From positions 1 through 60,008 of the forward strand of contig JAEYTI010000359.1 of assembly GCA_023434145.1 (NCBI GenBank): DNA of 60,008 bases, in the 5' to 3' direction. The DNA comes from Chloroflexota bacterium. GTDB taxonomy: Bacteria; Chloroflexota; Anaerolineae; Anaerolineales; Anaerolineaceae. Position numbers and translations under genes: made by a program. This document shows positions 1 through 10,627 of the stretch, one piece after another. Every line of letters begins with the position of its first letter. Position 1 is the first letter of the stretch. The notes under the pieces are model-generated. The model saw nothing but the letters and a program-made list of their open reading frames with translations, ran no database searches and had not been told where the DNA came from.

Positions 1-57
1 AGTAGTTTTTGTTTCGTTGGGGGTGGTTGCACCACCCCCAACGAAACAAAAACTACT
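1..57. repeat. Perfect 27-bp hairpin, 3-nt loop
   Basis: Positions 1-27 are the exact reverse complement of 31-57, with loop TGC. The structure overlaps the stop codon of the minus-strand permease gene (53-55). No T-run typical of an intrinsic terminator follows directly. The window edge cuts off whatever lies to the left. It belongs to the set of long intergenic palindromes seen throughout the window. Confidence 0.95.
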
Positions 58-943
58 TGAAACCCACCACGGCAATGATGGCTCGCCTGCGCTCCACCAG
101 CCCGCCGACGGTGAGGATAATCAGCGCCAGCCAGATGATCGCGAACCCAATCAGCCGCTCCTGGGTGAAGGGCTCATGGTAGACAAACACGCCCAGCATA
201 AACTGAAGCGTGGGGGCGATGTACTGGAGCAGCCCCAGCGTAGAAAGCGGAATGCTGCGCGCCGCGCCAGAGAACAGCAGCAGCGGCAGCGCAGTGACCG
301 GCCCTGCCAAAATCAGCAGCAGGTTCACCAGCGGTGTCTCGTGGAACAGTGAGCCCGTCCCCTGGGCTTCTACAAACAGCAGAAATGCCAGCGATGGCAC
401 AAACAGAACGGCCGTTTCCAGAGTCAGCCCTTGCAGCGCGTTGAGCGGCAGGGCCTTCTTCATCAGCCCATACAGGCCAAACGAGAACGCCAGCGCCAGT
501 GAGATCCACGGAAGCTGGCCGTAGCTGATCGTCAGGTACAACACGCCTACCGCAGCCAACCCAATTGGCAGCCATTTGGAGAGCGACAGCCGCTCTTTGA
601 AGAACAGCACGCCCAGAGCAACGTTCACCAGCGGGTTGATGAAGTAGCCCAGGCTCGTCTCCACCACAAACCCAGCGTTGACGCCCCAGATGTATACCAG
701 CCAGTTGACCGTCAGCAGCGCCGCCGCGACCGTATACAGCAGCACCAGCCGCCGCGTGATCGCCTTGCGCAGGTCCGTCCAGCCGCGCATGATCCAGACC
801 AGCACCGCGACGAACACCAGGCACCATACCAGCCGGTGCGCGACGATTTGCAGCGACGGCACAGATGCCATCGCCTTCCAATAGAGGGGAAACAATCCCC
901 AGATAGCATACGCCCCAATCCCGTAGAGGATACCTTTATTCAT
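53..943 (-). CDS. rarD: RarD-type EamA/DMT permease
   Basis: Inner-membrane transporter of the drug/metabolite superfamily, RarD branch; the physiological substrate of RarD proteins is unknown. The 296-aa product is almost entirely hydrophobic, with about ten membrane segments, and begins with the RarD-like stretch GIGAYAIWGLFPLYWK followed by HRLVW. I chose ATG at 943 over an in-frame TTG at 952 because family members start at about this point; no strong Shine-Dalgarno site is visible. It lies downstream of gltA on the same strand, but a 22-bp hairpin separates them, so it is probably a separate unit. Family call firm; role in this cell unknown. Confidence 0.88.
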   Translation of the reverse strand: MNKGILYGIGAYAIWGLFPLYWKAMASVPSLQIVAHRLVWCLVFVAVLVWIMRGWTDLRKAITRRLVLLYTVAAALLTVNWLVYIWGVNAGFVVETSLGYFINPLVNVALGVLFFKERLSLSKWLPIGLAAVGVLYLTISYGQLPWISLALAFSFGLYGLMKKALPLNALQGLTLETAVLFVPSLAFLLFVEAQGTGSLFHETPLVNLLLILAGPVTALPLLLFSGAARSIPLSTLGLLQYIAPTLQFMLGVFVYHEPFTQERLIGFAIIWLALIILTVGGLVERRRAIIAVVGFK

Positions 944-971
944 GAGAGGCAATCATACCAGGGGTTTGTAG

Positions 972-1017
972 ATTAAACAGAAACTGGGGCAGAGATCTGC
1001 CCCAGTTTCTGTTTAAT
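972..1017. repeat. Perfect 22-bp hairpin, 2-nt loop
   Basis: Arms 972-993 and 996-1017 are exact reverse complements around the dinucleotide GA. It fills the gap between the gltA stop (1019) and the rarD start (943), both on the minus strand. It could terminate gltA transcription, though no T-run follows it on the minus strand. Confidence 0.95.
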
Positions 1018-1018
1018 G

Positions 1019-2347
1019 CTAATCCTCTACCAGCGTCTTGCGCTCCTCCAGGCCTACCATCTCCTCCAGCATGCGCGTGGTGAGCGATTTCGGGCGCTCA
1101 ATCGGCTTACCGAGGGCGCGCGACCACACGCTCTGGGCTGCCAGCCCCAGCGTGCGGCTGACACCGAACAGCACGGTGTAGAAGTCGTACTCACCCACTC
1201 CGTAATGGCTCTGGATCGCGCCGCTCAGCGCGTCGACGTTCGGCCAGGGGTTCTTTACCTTGCCGGTCTCCTTCAGCACGCCGGGCACCACCTCATAGAC
1301 CATGCTCGCCAGTTGGAACAGGTCATCGTTGGGGAAGCGGGCTTTGGCAAACTCGTATTGCGCGGTAAAGCGCGGGTCGGTGACGCGCAGCACCGGGTGC
1401 CCGTAGCCGGGGATTACCTGGCCAGCGCGCAGCCACTCACGGGCAAACTCGGTCAGCTCTTCCTTGCTCGGCAGGCCGCCGAACTTGTCGTGCACGCCTT
1501 GCAGCCAGCGCAGGCACTCCTGGTTCGCCAGCCCGTGCAGCGGACCCGCCAGCCCGCACATTGCCGCCGAGGTGGCGTAGTACAGGTCTGAGAGGGCCGA
1601 GTTGACGAGCTGCGCGGTGTGCGCGCTGACGTTGGCGCCTTCATGGTCCGAGTGCAGGACGATAAACAGCCGCATCAGATCCTGGTATTCGCGGTTGCCC
1701 GGCACCAGCATATTAGCAAAACTGCCCGACCAATCCAAATCCGCCTCGGGCGGGGTTGGCCTGCCACCGTGATAGCGCAAATTGTAGATGAACCCCGCCA
1801 GGTTGGGCAGTTTGGCTGCCAGGTTCATTGCGTCTTCCAGGGTAGCCTTCCAGTAATCGCTCTTGGGCAAATCCCCATCCGCGTAGCGGGCAGCAAACAC
1901 ACCATCACAGTTGAGCGCCAGCACGGCCTGTGAGAACATCGTCATTGGGTGGGCGCAGGCGGGCATTGCGCGGATCAGGTCGTAGACGTAGATCGGCACG
2001 CGGCTGCGGCGCTTCCAGTCCGCTTCCACTTCCAGTGCCTCTTCCTGCGTCGGCACCTCGTCTACCATCAATAGATAGAAGATTCCCCCAGCCAGCGGAG
2101 ACTGCGAGCCGGGCGCTTTGGGCAGAACTTCCAATAGTTCGGGGATGGTGTAGCCGCGGATGCGTATCCCCTCCTGCGGGTCAATGTACGAAATGTCGCT
2201 CACGTTGACCTGCACGCCACGGATACCGCTGTAAATCTGCTCGATCGTCACTTCCCCCACTTTGTGCGATCCGTATTCTTTAACCAGGCGCTGCACGCGT
2301 TCGCGCCACAATGGAAGCTGGGCTTCGATCTTCTGCTGAATAATCAT
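1019..2347 (-). CDS. gltA: Citrate synthase, mitochondrial/eukaryotic type
   Basis: Condenses acetyl-CoA and oxaloacetate to citrate, the entry step of the TCA cycle, in the cytoplasm. The 442-aa protein resembles the eukaryotic-type enzyme rather than the hexameric E. coli type: HSDHEGANVSAHT, AGPLHGLANQE, PGYGHPVLR and PWPNVDA are all present. His271, His317 and Asp372 fit the catalytic triad, with the same spacing as His274/His320/Asp375 of the pig enzyme. ATG at 2347 is preceded by GGGAG at a good distance; the open frame continues upstream to 2440 but that part looks non-coding. It follows the IclR gene on the same strand after 96 bp containing a 9-bp hairpin (2397-2427). Confidence 0.96.
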   Translation of the reverse strand: MIIQQKIEAQLPLWRERVQRLVKEYGSHKVGEVTIEQIYSGIRGVQVNVSDISYIDPQEGIRIRGYTIPELLEVLPKAPGSQSPLAGGIFYLLMVDEVPTQEEALEVEADWKRRSRVPIYVYDLIRAMPACAHPMTMFSQAVLALNCDGVFAARYADGDLPKSDYWKATLEDAMNLAAKLPNLAGFIYNLRYHGGRPTPPEADLDWSGSFANMLVPGNREYQDLMRLFIVLHSDHEGANVSAHTAQLVNSALSDLYYATSAAMCGLAGPLHGLANQECLRWLQGVHDKFGGLPSKEELTEFAREWLRAGQVIPGYGHPVLRVTDPRFTAQYEFAKARFPNDDLFQLASMVYEVVPGVLKETGKVKNPWPNVDALSGAIQSHYGVGEYDFYTVLFGVSRTLGLAAQSVWSRALGKPIERPKSLTTRMLEEMVGLEERKTLVED

Positions 2348-2443
2348 GTTATGCACTCCCTGATGATGTTGATTCGTAATTGATTCGCCTGGGTGAGTTT
2401 TCTGTAGCGCCGGGCAGCACAGAAAACCCATCAGTCGCACCAG

Positions 2444-3220
2444 TTATGTAGATTCTTGCACTGGATACCCCAACCGTTCCGAAATCTGCGCCGCTACACG
2501 CTTCACCTGGGCACAGTACGTTTCCACATTTTCCTTGTTAAACCGCGCTGCCGGACCAGAAATAGAAAGCGCGCCCAGCAATTCGCCAAACTGGCCGATA
2601 ATTGGCGCAGCTACCCCCGCTGCGTCGGTGATCCACTCACCGTAACTCACCGCACAGCCTTTTTTGCGCACCTTCGCAAGTTCGCGGCGCAGGGCGTCTG
2701 GATCGGTGATGGTTTTTTCGGTCAGCGGCGCGAGGGGAGCCTGCGTAAGGATGCGCTCCTGCTCTTTGCCCGGCAGAAAGGCCAGCATCACCTTACCCGC
2801 GGACCCGGCATAGAGGGGCAGCCTGCGCCCCAACCGTGCCACGATACGCACCGTCTGCGGGCTTTCCAGGCGTTCGATGCATACGCGCTCGTCACTATCT
2901 AAAACGTACAGACTGATGGTTTCGCGCGTGGATTCGTGCAGTTCGTGGATGGCCGGCATAGCCTGGTTACGCAGGTCCAGCGATGCGTTGTACGCCCCTG
3001 CCCATGACAAAACCCGCGGCCCCATCGAATACGCGCGGGTTTTTGGGTTCTGGCTCAAAATGCCCAGGTCTTTCAGTGAAGTCAGCAGCCGCCCGGCCAC
3101 GCTGGACGAAAGGTTTGCCATGCGCGCAACCTCACGCACACCCAGTTCCCCACGCTCCTGGGTGAAGCAGTCCAGCACCATCACTGCTCTGTTCAATGTT
3201 TGCAGTTGCTCTGCGGGCAT
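2444..3220 (-). CDS. IclR-family transcriptional regulator
   Basis: DNA-binding repressor or activator of the IclR family. The 258-aa protein has an N-terminal winged helix-turn-helix (about residues 5-65, with LGVREVARMANLSSS) and a C-terminal effector domain including LPLYAGSAGKVMLAF and VSYGEWITDAAGVAAPI. It lies directly upstream of gltA on the same strand and divergent from icd-acnA, so it may control one or both TCA units; this is inference from position. It has its own near-consensus sigma-70 promoter and a dyad in the leader that could be its own operator. The ligand cannot be read from the sequence. Confidence 0.93.
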   Translation of the reverse strand: MPAEQLQTLNRAVMVLDCFTQERGELGVREVARMANLSSSVAGRLLTSLKDLGILSQNPKTRAYSMGPRVLSWAGAYNASLDLRNQAMPAIHELHESTRETISLYVLDSDERVCIERLESPQTVRIVARLGRRLPLYAGSAGKVMLAFLPGKEQERILTQAPLAPLTEKTITDPDALRRELAKVRKKGCAVSYGEWITDAAGVAAPIIGQFGELLGALSISGPAARFNKENVETYCAQVKRVAAQISERLGYPVQEST

Positions 3221-3240
3221 AGCTTCCTCATTGTTTTCTT

Positions 3241-3261
3241 GTGTCCCGCCAATTGGGACAC
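3241..3261. promoter_or_regulatory. Dyad GTGTCCC-N7-GGGACAC, possible operator
   Basis: A perfect 7-bp inverted repeat with 7-bp spacing lies in the leader of the IclR gene, roughly +15 to +35 from the predicted start of transcription. The position fits autoregulation by a dimeric repressor such as the adjacent IclR protein. It could instead form a small RNA hairpin. No second copy was noticed by eye upstream of icd or gltA. Confidence 0.5.
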
Positions 3262-3282
3262 CATCCCGTATTTACAAACTCC

Positions 3283-3311
3283 ATTATAGATAGTAAAATA
3301 TAGGATGTCAA
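3283..3311 (-). promoter_or_regulatory. Sigma-70 promoter of the IclR gene
   Basis: Read on the minus strand, a perfect TTGACA (3306-3311) and a perfect TATAAT (3283-3288) are separated by exactly 17 bp. This is the best consensus promoter in the window and points at the IclR gene starting at 3220, which leads into gltA. Confidence 0.85.
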
Positions 3312-3370
3312 TGATAAATATTATACTTTTCATTGACTCATAGAAAAGGTTTGGGGCTCTGGGATTTCGC

Positions 3371-3415
3371 GTGGTTTTCGAGGGAAATTGCTTCGCAATT
3401 TCCCTCGAAAACCAC
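3371..3415. repeat. Perfect 21-bp hairpin with GC-TTC-GC apex
   Basis: Arms 3371-3391 and 3395-3415 pair perfectly around TTC; the minus strand reads GCGAAGC at the tip (3390-3396). It lies in the divergent gap between the IclR and icd starts, where a terminator is not expected. Imperfect complementarity continues on both sides (GGGATT/AATTCCC). Confidence 0.95.
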
Positions 3416-3441
3416 GGCAATTCCCAAAGAGTCTAAGGTTC

Positions 3442-3488
3442 TTGCGTTGTTGTGGTGTGCGACTGCGGCACACACGAAAACAACGCAA
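3442..3488. repeat. Imperfect hairpin upstream of icd
   Basis: A 10-bp outer stem (3442-3451 with 3479-3488) and a 5-bp inner stem (3456-3460 with 3468-3472) flank an internal loop. It sits just upstream of the icd start, probably within its leader or promoter region. The 294-bp divergent gap therefore contains a promoter, a dyad and two hairpins. Confidence 0.7.
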
Positions 3489-3514
3489 ATAGCTATTCTC
3501 GGATCAGGGTGAGG

Positions 3515-4831
3515 ATGCAAACGATGATGGCTTATTCGAATATCCAGATTCCTACAACCGGTGAGAGAATCACCATGCGCGGCGGAAGGTTAATGGTGCC
3601 AGACCGCCCTATCATACCGTTTATTGAGGGCGATGGCATTGGGCCGGACCTGTGGCGGGCATGCGTGCGCGTATTTGACGCAGCCGTCGAAACTGCCTAT
3701 GGCGACAGGCGCAAGGTCGCCTGGATGGAAGTGTACGCGGGCGGAAAAGCGTTCAACATGTTTAACGACTGGCTGCCCAATGAAACGATTGAATCGTTCC
3801 GCGATTTCATCGTTGGCATTAAAGGCCCGCTGACTACGCCGGTCAGTGGCGGGATCCGTTCGCTGAATGTGGCCTTGCGCAAAGAGCTGGATTTGTACGT
3901 GTGCCAGCGCCCGGTACGCTGGTTCAAAGATCTGCCCTCCACCGTCAAATACCCCGAGCGCGTCAACATGGTAACGTTCCGGGAGAATACCGAAGACCTG
4001 TACGCGGGGATTGAATTTGCCGCCGGAACGCCTGAGAACGAACGTTTCCTGGCCCTGCTGAGCGAGCACTTCCCACAGGAGTACGAGCGTATCCGCTTTA
4101 AAGAAAACGTTGGTATCGGGGTCAAGCCGATCTCGCAGGAAGGCAGCCAGCGCCTGGTGCGCGCAGCGATCTTGTGGGCACTTGCGAACCGCCGCAAGAG
4201 CGTTACCCTGGTCCACAAGGGAAACATCATGAAGTTCACCGAGGGAGCCTTCCGCAACTGGGGTTATGATATTGCCGAGTTCGAATTTGCCGATAAGGTG
4301 TACACCCGCCGGCAGTGGGAGCGCACGAAGCTGGCAAAGGGTGAAGAAGCCGCCAACCAGGAACAGGCAGCGGCGGTTGCTGAAGGCAAACTGCTGATCA
4401 AAGAGATGATTGCCGATATCGTATTCGAGCAGACCATCACCCGCGCCGAGGAGTTCGATGTGCTTGCAACAATGAACCTCAACGGCGATTACCTCTCCGA
4501 TGCTATCGCGGCGCAGGTGGGCGGTGTGGGCATCGCGCCGGGCGGCAACATCAATTACGATACGGGCGTGGCGGTCTTTGAGGCTACCCACGGCACCGCG
4601 CCCACCATCGCCAACCAGGACGTTGCCAACCCGTTTTCGCTGCTGCTCTCGGGTGTGATGATGTTTGAATACCTCGGCTGGCCCGAAGCCGCCGCCAAGA
4701 TTATAGAAGGCATCGAAGAAGCCATTGTGAACCAGACCGTCACTTTTGACATTCACCGCCTGATGCCCGGCGCAACGCTGGTCAAGACCTCGCAGCTCGC
4801 GGATCACCTGATCCACAATATGCGCACCTGA
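3515..4831 (+). CDS. icd: NADP-type isocitrate dehydrogenase
   Basis: Oxidative decarboxylation of isocitrate to 2-oxoglutarate in the TCA cycle. The 438-aa product aligns along its whole length with the E. coli Icd type: IEGDGIGPD near the N-terminus, GPLTTPVSGGIRSLNVALR with the substrate serine, VTFRENTEDLYAGIE, LVHKGNIMKFTEGAF, and a C-terminal GDYLSDAIAAQVGG and ATHGTAP. ATG at 3515 is preceded by AGGG; ATG at 3524, preceded by GAGG, is an equally possible start. The open frame runs back to 3452 but that part overlaps a hairpin. acnA follows after 101 bp containing a 15-bp hairpin, so the two may form one operon with partial termination. Confidence 0.95.
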   Translation: MQTMMAYSNIQIPTTGERITMRGGRLMVPDRPIIPFIEGDGIGPDLWRACVRVFDAAVETAYGDRRKVAWMEVYAGGKAFNMFNDWLPNETIESFRDFIVGIKGPLTTPVSGGIRSLNVALRKELDLYVCQRPVRWFKDLPSTVKYPERVNMVTFRENTEDLYAGIEFAAGTPENERFLALLSEHFPQEYERIRFKENVGIGVKPISQEGSQRLVRAAILWALANRRKSVTLVHKGNIMKFTEGAFRNWGYDIAEFEFADKVYTRRQWERTKLAKGEEAANQEQAAAVAEGKLLIKEMIADIVFEQTITRAEEFDVLATMNLNGDYLSDAIAAQVGGVGIAPGGNINYDTGVAVFEATHGTAPTIANQDVANPFSLLLSGVMMFEYLGWPEAAAKIIEGIEEAIVNQTVTFDIHRLMPGATLVKTSQLADHLIHNMRT

Positions 4832-4843
4832 TTGTGTTCGTCC

Positions 4844-4885
4844 CTGGTGGTTCGCCGCGAGTGTACATTTGCGGCGAACCACCAG
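4844..4885. repeat. 15-bp hairpin between icd and acnA
   Basis: Arms 4844-4858 and 4871-4885 are perfect reverse complements around a 12-nt loop. It sits 13 bp after the icd stop and about 50 bp before the acnA start, so it may attenuate read-through or protect the icd transcript. Confidence 0.85.
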
Positions 4886-4932
4886 AATCCTCTCCAATTT
4901 TGAGCCTGTGTTCTCAACCTTAGGAGGCAGAA

Positions 4933-7647
<2,715 letters not shown>

Positions 7648-7674
7648 GCGCTTCAGCGCAGCAGACCATACCAG

Positions 7675-7711
7675 AAAAAGACGCCGTTCACACCATGAGC
7701 GGCGTCTTTTT
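7675..7711 (+). terminator. Intrinsic terminator after acnA
   Basis: Stem AAAAAGACGCCG (7675-7686) pairs with CGGCGTCTTTTT (7700-7711), loop 13 nt, ending in a T-run. Unlike the long palindromes it has the ordinary GC-stem plus U-tract shape. The rest of the gap to 7954 is AT-rich and holds a TATAAT at 7816-7821 that may serve the next gene. Confidence 0.93.
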
Positions 7712-7953
7712 CTATCTCGCGCTTGCAATATGAATTCGATAGGAAACCGACACATACCTTACAAAATTGATAATTATTTATCAGGTTAAGTACTTCTATA
7801 TGTGTATAAATTCAGTATAATTTACAAGGATTTTACTGGCACTTTCGAATACGTGGTATATCCTAAACCCGCCACCAAATCCATATTCCTGCGCTTCGTA
7901 ACACCCCGGTACATTTCCGCGAAGCGCAAACACACTAGTGAGGAACCCAAGCG

Positions 7954-8922
7954 ATGCACAAGTACATAGCGACAATCGCCGCTCGCCTCTTGTTGGTGAT
8001 CGGCTGGATTGCCCTGATGGCCTCGCAAGCCACAACTACCCAGGCGCAATCTGTCCCCCCGGTGAACCCGGGACAACCCCAACTTCCCGGAACACCCCCT
8101 CAGGTGCCGGGCAACTCCCCCCAAAACGAATTACAAAGCACAGAAGAGGTTTTCGCCCTCAATGGGAAAGGCCTCAAAGCCGTGATTTTTGTCGGGCCGA
8201 TCGACGGTGATACTGGCGCCGGCACGATGGAACAGATCACGTACGCCCAGCAGACCGCCGCGACTTTGCGCGCGTACGGCGTGACCGTACACGAGTTCTA
8301 TCCAAACGCTGGATTGGCAGACTGGGCCAGCATTAAAACCGCCGCGAATGGAGCGCATATCCTCATTTACCGCGGTCATGGCGTTTCCATTTCTAATACC
8401 GTGCCGCTCCATGTGGGCGGATTCTGGCTAAAAAACAACGAATACGTTTCCAGTGACCAGATCCGCACAGAACTGCGCCCGGCGAAAAACTTCATCGTTA
8501 TGATATTTGGCTCGTATACTGCTGGGTCGACCAGTGGTGATACGACCTCCATTGGCGCACAGGAAGCCACACGCCGCGTTGCAATGTATTCTGATCCATT
8601 CTTTGACATTGGCGCGGGCGCGTATTATGCTGATTGGTTCGGTGATGCGTTCACCAGCTACACCAATTCCCTGTTCCAGGGGCGAACCCATCGTCACGCC
8701 TACGTAAACTTCTATGATTTCAACCAGAATCAAATGTGGTATGGCAGTCACCCAGATCACCCCAACCAGCATATGTGGCTCGGATGGGATGAGTGGTACG
8801 ACCCCAAACCGCAGTGGAACAATGTATTTATCGGACAGCCGGATTTAACACTCTATTCCATGTTTGGAATTAGGGCGGCGAAACAATCTGAGATGCTGTT
8901 CGTGCCGGCCATCGTCCGGTAA
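7954..8922 (+). CDS. Secreted protein resembling a C25/caspase-fold peptidase, catalytic Cys replaced by Ser
   Basis: The 322-aa product has an N-terminal hydrophobic signal sequence ending near TTTQAQS, then a Pro-rich stretch and a globular domain. Within it IYRGHGVS (His142) resembles the His motif of gingipain/caspase-like peptidases, and about 45 residues later IVMIFGSYTAGS occupies the place of the usual LNSCYSAG-like Cys motif. The expected Cys is Ser187 (codon TCG at 8512). If the resemblance is right, the protein is probably an inactive or serine-dependent relative, exported and perhaps cell-wall associated. The resemblance is by motif only. The start is ATG with GAGG ten bases upstream. 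Confidence 0.6.
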   Translation: MHKYIATIAARLLLVIGWIALMASQATTTQAQSVPPVNPGQPQLPGTPPQVPGNSPQNELQSTEEVFALNGKGLKAVIFVGPIDGDTGAGTMEQITYAQQTAATLRAYGVTVHEFYPNAGLADWASIKTAANGAHILIYRGHGVSISNTVPLHVGGFWLKNNEYVSSDQIRTELRPAKNFIVMIFGSYTAGSTSGDTTSIGAQEATRRVAMYSDPFFDIGAGAYYADWFGDAFTSYTNSLFQGRTHRHAYVNFYDFNQNQMWYGSHPDHPNQHMWLGWDEWYDPKPQWNNVFIGQPDLTLYSMFGIRAAKQSEMLFVPAIVR

Positions 8923-8955
8923 GCCAAGACAAAGAGTTTGTCTTAAAAAGTGTTG

Positions 8956-8999
8956 AATGGGTTGTTGAACCGGGATTATTGCCGGTTCAACAACCCATT
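8956..8999. repeat. Perfect 18-bp hairpin between convergent genes
   Basis: Arms 8956-8973 and 8982-8999 pair perfectly around an 8-nt loop. It stands between the plus-strand secreted-protein gene and the minus-strand gene ending at 9022 and could act as a bidirectional terminator. Confidence 0.9.
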
Positions 9000-9021
9000 T
9001 CGCTTTGTTTCTATCCCAATA

Positions 9022-9519
9022 TCACTCAGCCAGCTTGATCGCCACCTCCACCTGCCAGCGCGTTTTGCGCGGCTCCTCTTTTGGATCGGTGAGATAGGAC
9101 TCGTAACGCGAGCGGAATGCGTCACCCTTCGGGTCGTCCCAGCGATCAAACGCGAGCCCTTTCGAGCGCACCCATTGGATCAGCGTCTTGTTGCCGGTAT
9201 ATCCATTCCCCACGTAGACCAGGCTGGCATAGCGCCCGGCGGGAAGCACCCCGGCGCGAACTTTTCCATCATCCGGCAGCGGGCTGGCGACCGGCACGCC
9301 CACTTCGATATCCATGATTCCTGCCATATCGATCACGTGGAAGCGCACAAACCGCGGGCCGGTAACCGCTGCGTGATTTTCGTCGACCCATGGATTCAGT
9401 TCTTTGAACAGCCGGGTAATGTTGGGCGAAAGGCTGCTCATGGGCACCTGCTCGCGGATACCCATGTACGGTTGCTCGGGCCGCTCATCGATCTTCGGTT
9501 CTGTAGTAGTCGTTGGCAT
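9022..9519 (-). CDS. GyrI-like small-molecule-binding domain protein
   Basis: A 165-aa stand-alone GyrI-like (SHS2-fold, AraC effector-binding) domain, a family that binds small hydrophobic or cationic molecules and may sequester drugs. Supporting segments are the opening PYMGIREQVPM, IEVGVPVASPLP, and GVLPAGRYASLVYVGNGY, typical of the domain core. The start has AGGAGG nine bases upstream. The MerR gene next to it on the same strand carries the same kind of domain at its C-terminus, so both may respond to similar ligands. A structured 211-bp gap with two hairpins separates them. Confidence 0.75.
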   Translation of the reverse strand: MPTTTTEPKIDERPEQPYMGIREQVPMSSLSPNITRLFKELNPWVDENHAAVTGPRFVRFHVIDMAGIMDIEVGVPVASPLPDDGKVRAGVLPAGRYASLVYVGNGYTGNKTLIQWVRSKGLAFDRWDDPKGDAFRSRYESYLTDPKEEPRKTRWQVEVAIKLAE

Positions 9520-9551
9520 GGTCTGGTTCCTCCTAAGTAGCTATCCGTAAG

Positions 9552-9610
9552 CTATTTTTGTGTTTGCCGTTGGTGCGGCATAGCCCCACCAACGGCAAAC
9601 ACAAAAATAG
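9552..9610. repeat. 24-bp perfect hairpin with GGC-ATA-GCC tip
   Basis: Arms 9552-9575 and 9587-9610 pair perfectly; within the loop GGC (9577-9579) and GCC (9583-9585) close around ATA. Flanking CTATCCG (9541-9547) and CGGATAG (9721-9727) are complementary and enclose this and the next hairpin in one larger dyad. Confidence 0.9.
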
Positions 9611-9634
9611 TAACTGCTCGGACCTGGCGTTTAT

Positions 9635-9685
9635 TTGTGTGATTGGTGAGGTGATTTCTGGGCAACCACTTCATCAATCACACAA
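9635..9685. repeat. 22-bp hairpin with two G-T wobbles
   Basis: Arms 9635-9656 and 9664-9685 pair at 19 Watson-Crick positions, with two G-T wobbles and one A-C mismatch, around a 7-nt loop. The wobbles are pairing-competent only in plus-strand RNA, opposite to the flanking genes. Most other hairpins here are perfect, so this one may be older or decaying. Confidence 0.8.
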
Positions 9686-9730
9686 AACCTGACCCGGCTG
9701 AATAGTTACAAAATAATTTTCGGATAGGTT

Positions 9731-10570
9731 CTACGTATTCTTTTCAACTGGATATTGGATTTCGGTTACATAGGTGGTGTCATCGCGGCGGATCGGCATG
9801 CGGTTGTACAGATAGATCTCACGATCAGGTCCGGCAATGTGGTAGTTGTTGGCTTCGATCCATGCAAATACGGCGCTGTGCGCATCGTCGATGGTCTCGT
9901 AGGAACCGTGGTGAATGGTCGAAGCAACTGTCACGGATGACAGTTCTTCCACGCGCATACGGCCCCGGTCCGGCGCGCGACAATTGACGAAAAAGGCCGC
10001 CGCGCCGTCGAAGTCCGTCTCCTTGTACTCGGTGTCGTACCACAGCACCAACGTCTGCCCGCCTTCGCCGGGGTTCGGGCCCAGCGCTGCCGGAACGTGC
10101 TCGCCTAGTGCCTCGTATACTTCGCCAAAGAGCGTGCCGATTAGAGCGCGCTCGGGCAGCAGCGTCCGTACAGTGGCGATCAGCCGCGGCTCGGTCTGCT
10201 TGAGGATCACGTCGTAAGCTGCCAGACGGTCCTCGCGCTCGATCTGCCCAAGGCGCGCCGCCACCTCCACGAGTTGGTCCTGCATCTCCGTGATCTGCTG
10301 GCTGATCTGCGCATGGCGCAGGCGCAGCATTCCGCGCATCTGCTCGGGGGTCAGGCCATCGTCTAGCCCCTGCGCGATCTGCTCCAGCGAAAAGCCCAGC
10401 CCCTTCAGCGCCAGAATGCGGTTGAGCCGCGGAAGCTGACTGACGGTATAGTAGCGGTAACCGGTGAAGGAATCCACTTCCGCTGGTTTCAACAACCCCT
10501 GCTGGTCGTAATAGCGCAGGGTGGCAATGGTGACCTGGGCAAGCTTGGAAAATTCGCCGATCCGTAACAT
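9731..10570 (-). CDS. MerR-family regulator with GyrI-like effector domain (BmrR type)
   Basis: Transcriptional activator of the multidrug-sensing MerR branch. Of 279 aa, the first 70 form the winged helix-turn-helix (IGEFSKLAQVTIATLRYYDQ, then GYRYYTVSQLPRLNRI). A coiled-coil dimerisation helix follows (about 75-115, rich in Gln and Glu), and residues 120-279 form a GyrI-like ligand-binding domain like BmrR. The ligand is unknown. Start ATG at 10570 has GGAGAGGAG upstream. The promoter upstream has the 19-bp spacer typical of MerR targets, implying autoregulation. The neighbouring GyrI-like gene is the obvious further candidate target. Confidence 0.92.
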   Translation of the reverse strand: MLRIGEFSKLAQVTIATLRYYDQQGLLKPAEVDSFTGYRYYTVSQLPRLNRILALKGLGFSLEQIAQGLDDGLTPEQMRGMLRLRHAQISQQITEMQDQLVEVAARLGQIEREDRLAAYDVILKQTEPRLIATVRTLLPERALIGTLFGEVYEALGEHVPAALGPNPGEGGQTLVLWYDTEYKETDFDGAAAFFVNCRAPDRGRMRVEELSSVTVASTIHHGSYETIDDAHSAVFAWIEANNYHIAGPDREIYLYNRMPIRRDDTTYVTEIQYPVEKNT

Positions 10571-10627
10571 GCTCTCCTCTCCAGTGGGCGGATGTCTGCG
10601 CCGCTGCCAACTGTGGACATTGCCAAT

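Noticed and set aside
3590..4897. 435-codon minus-strand ORF opposite icd
   Set aside because: Exact shadow of a well-conserved enzyme gene; composition is antisense-like (many His, Gln, Val) with no domain.
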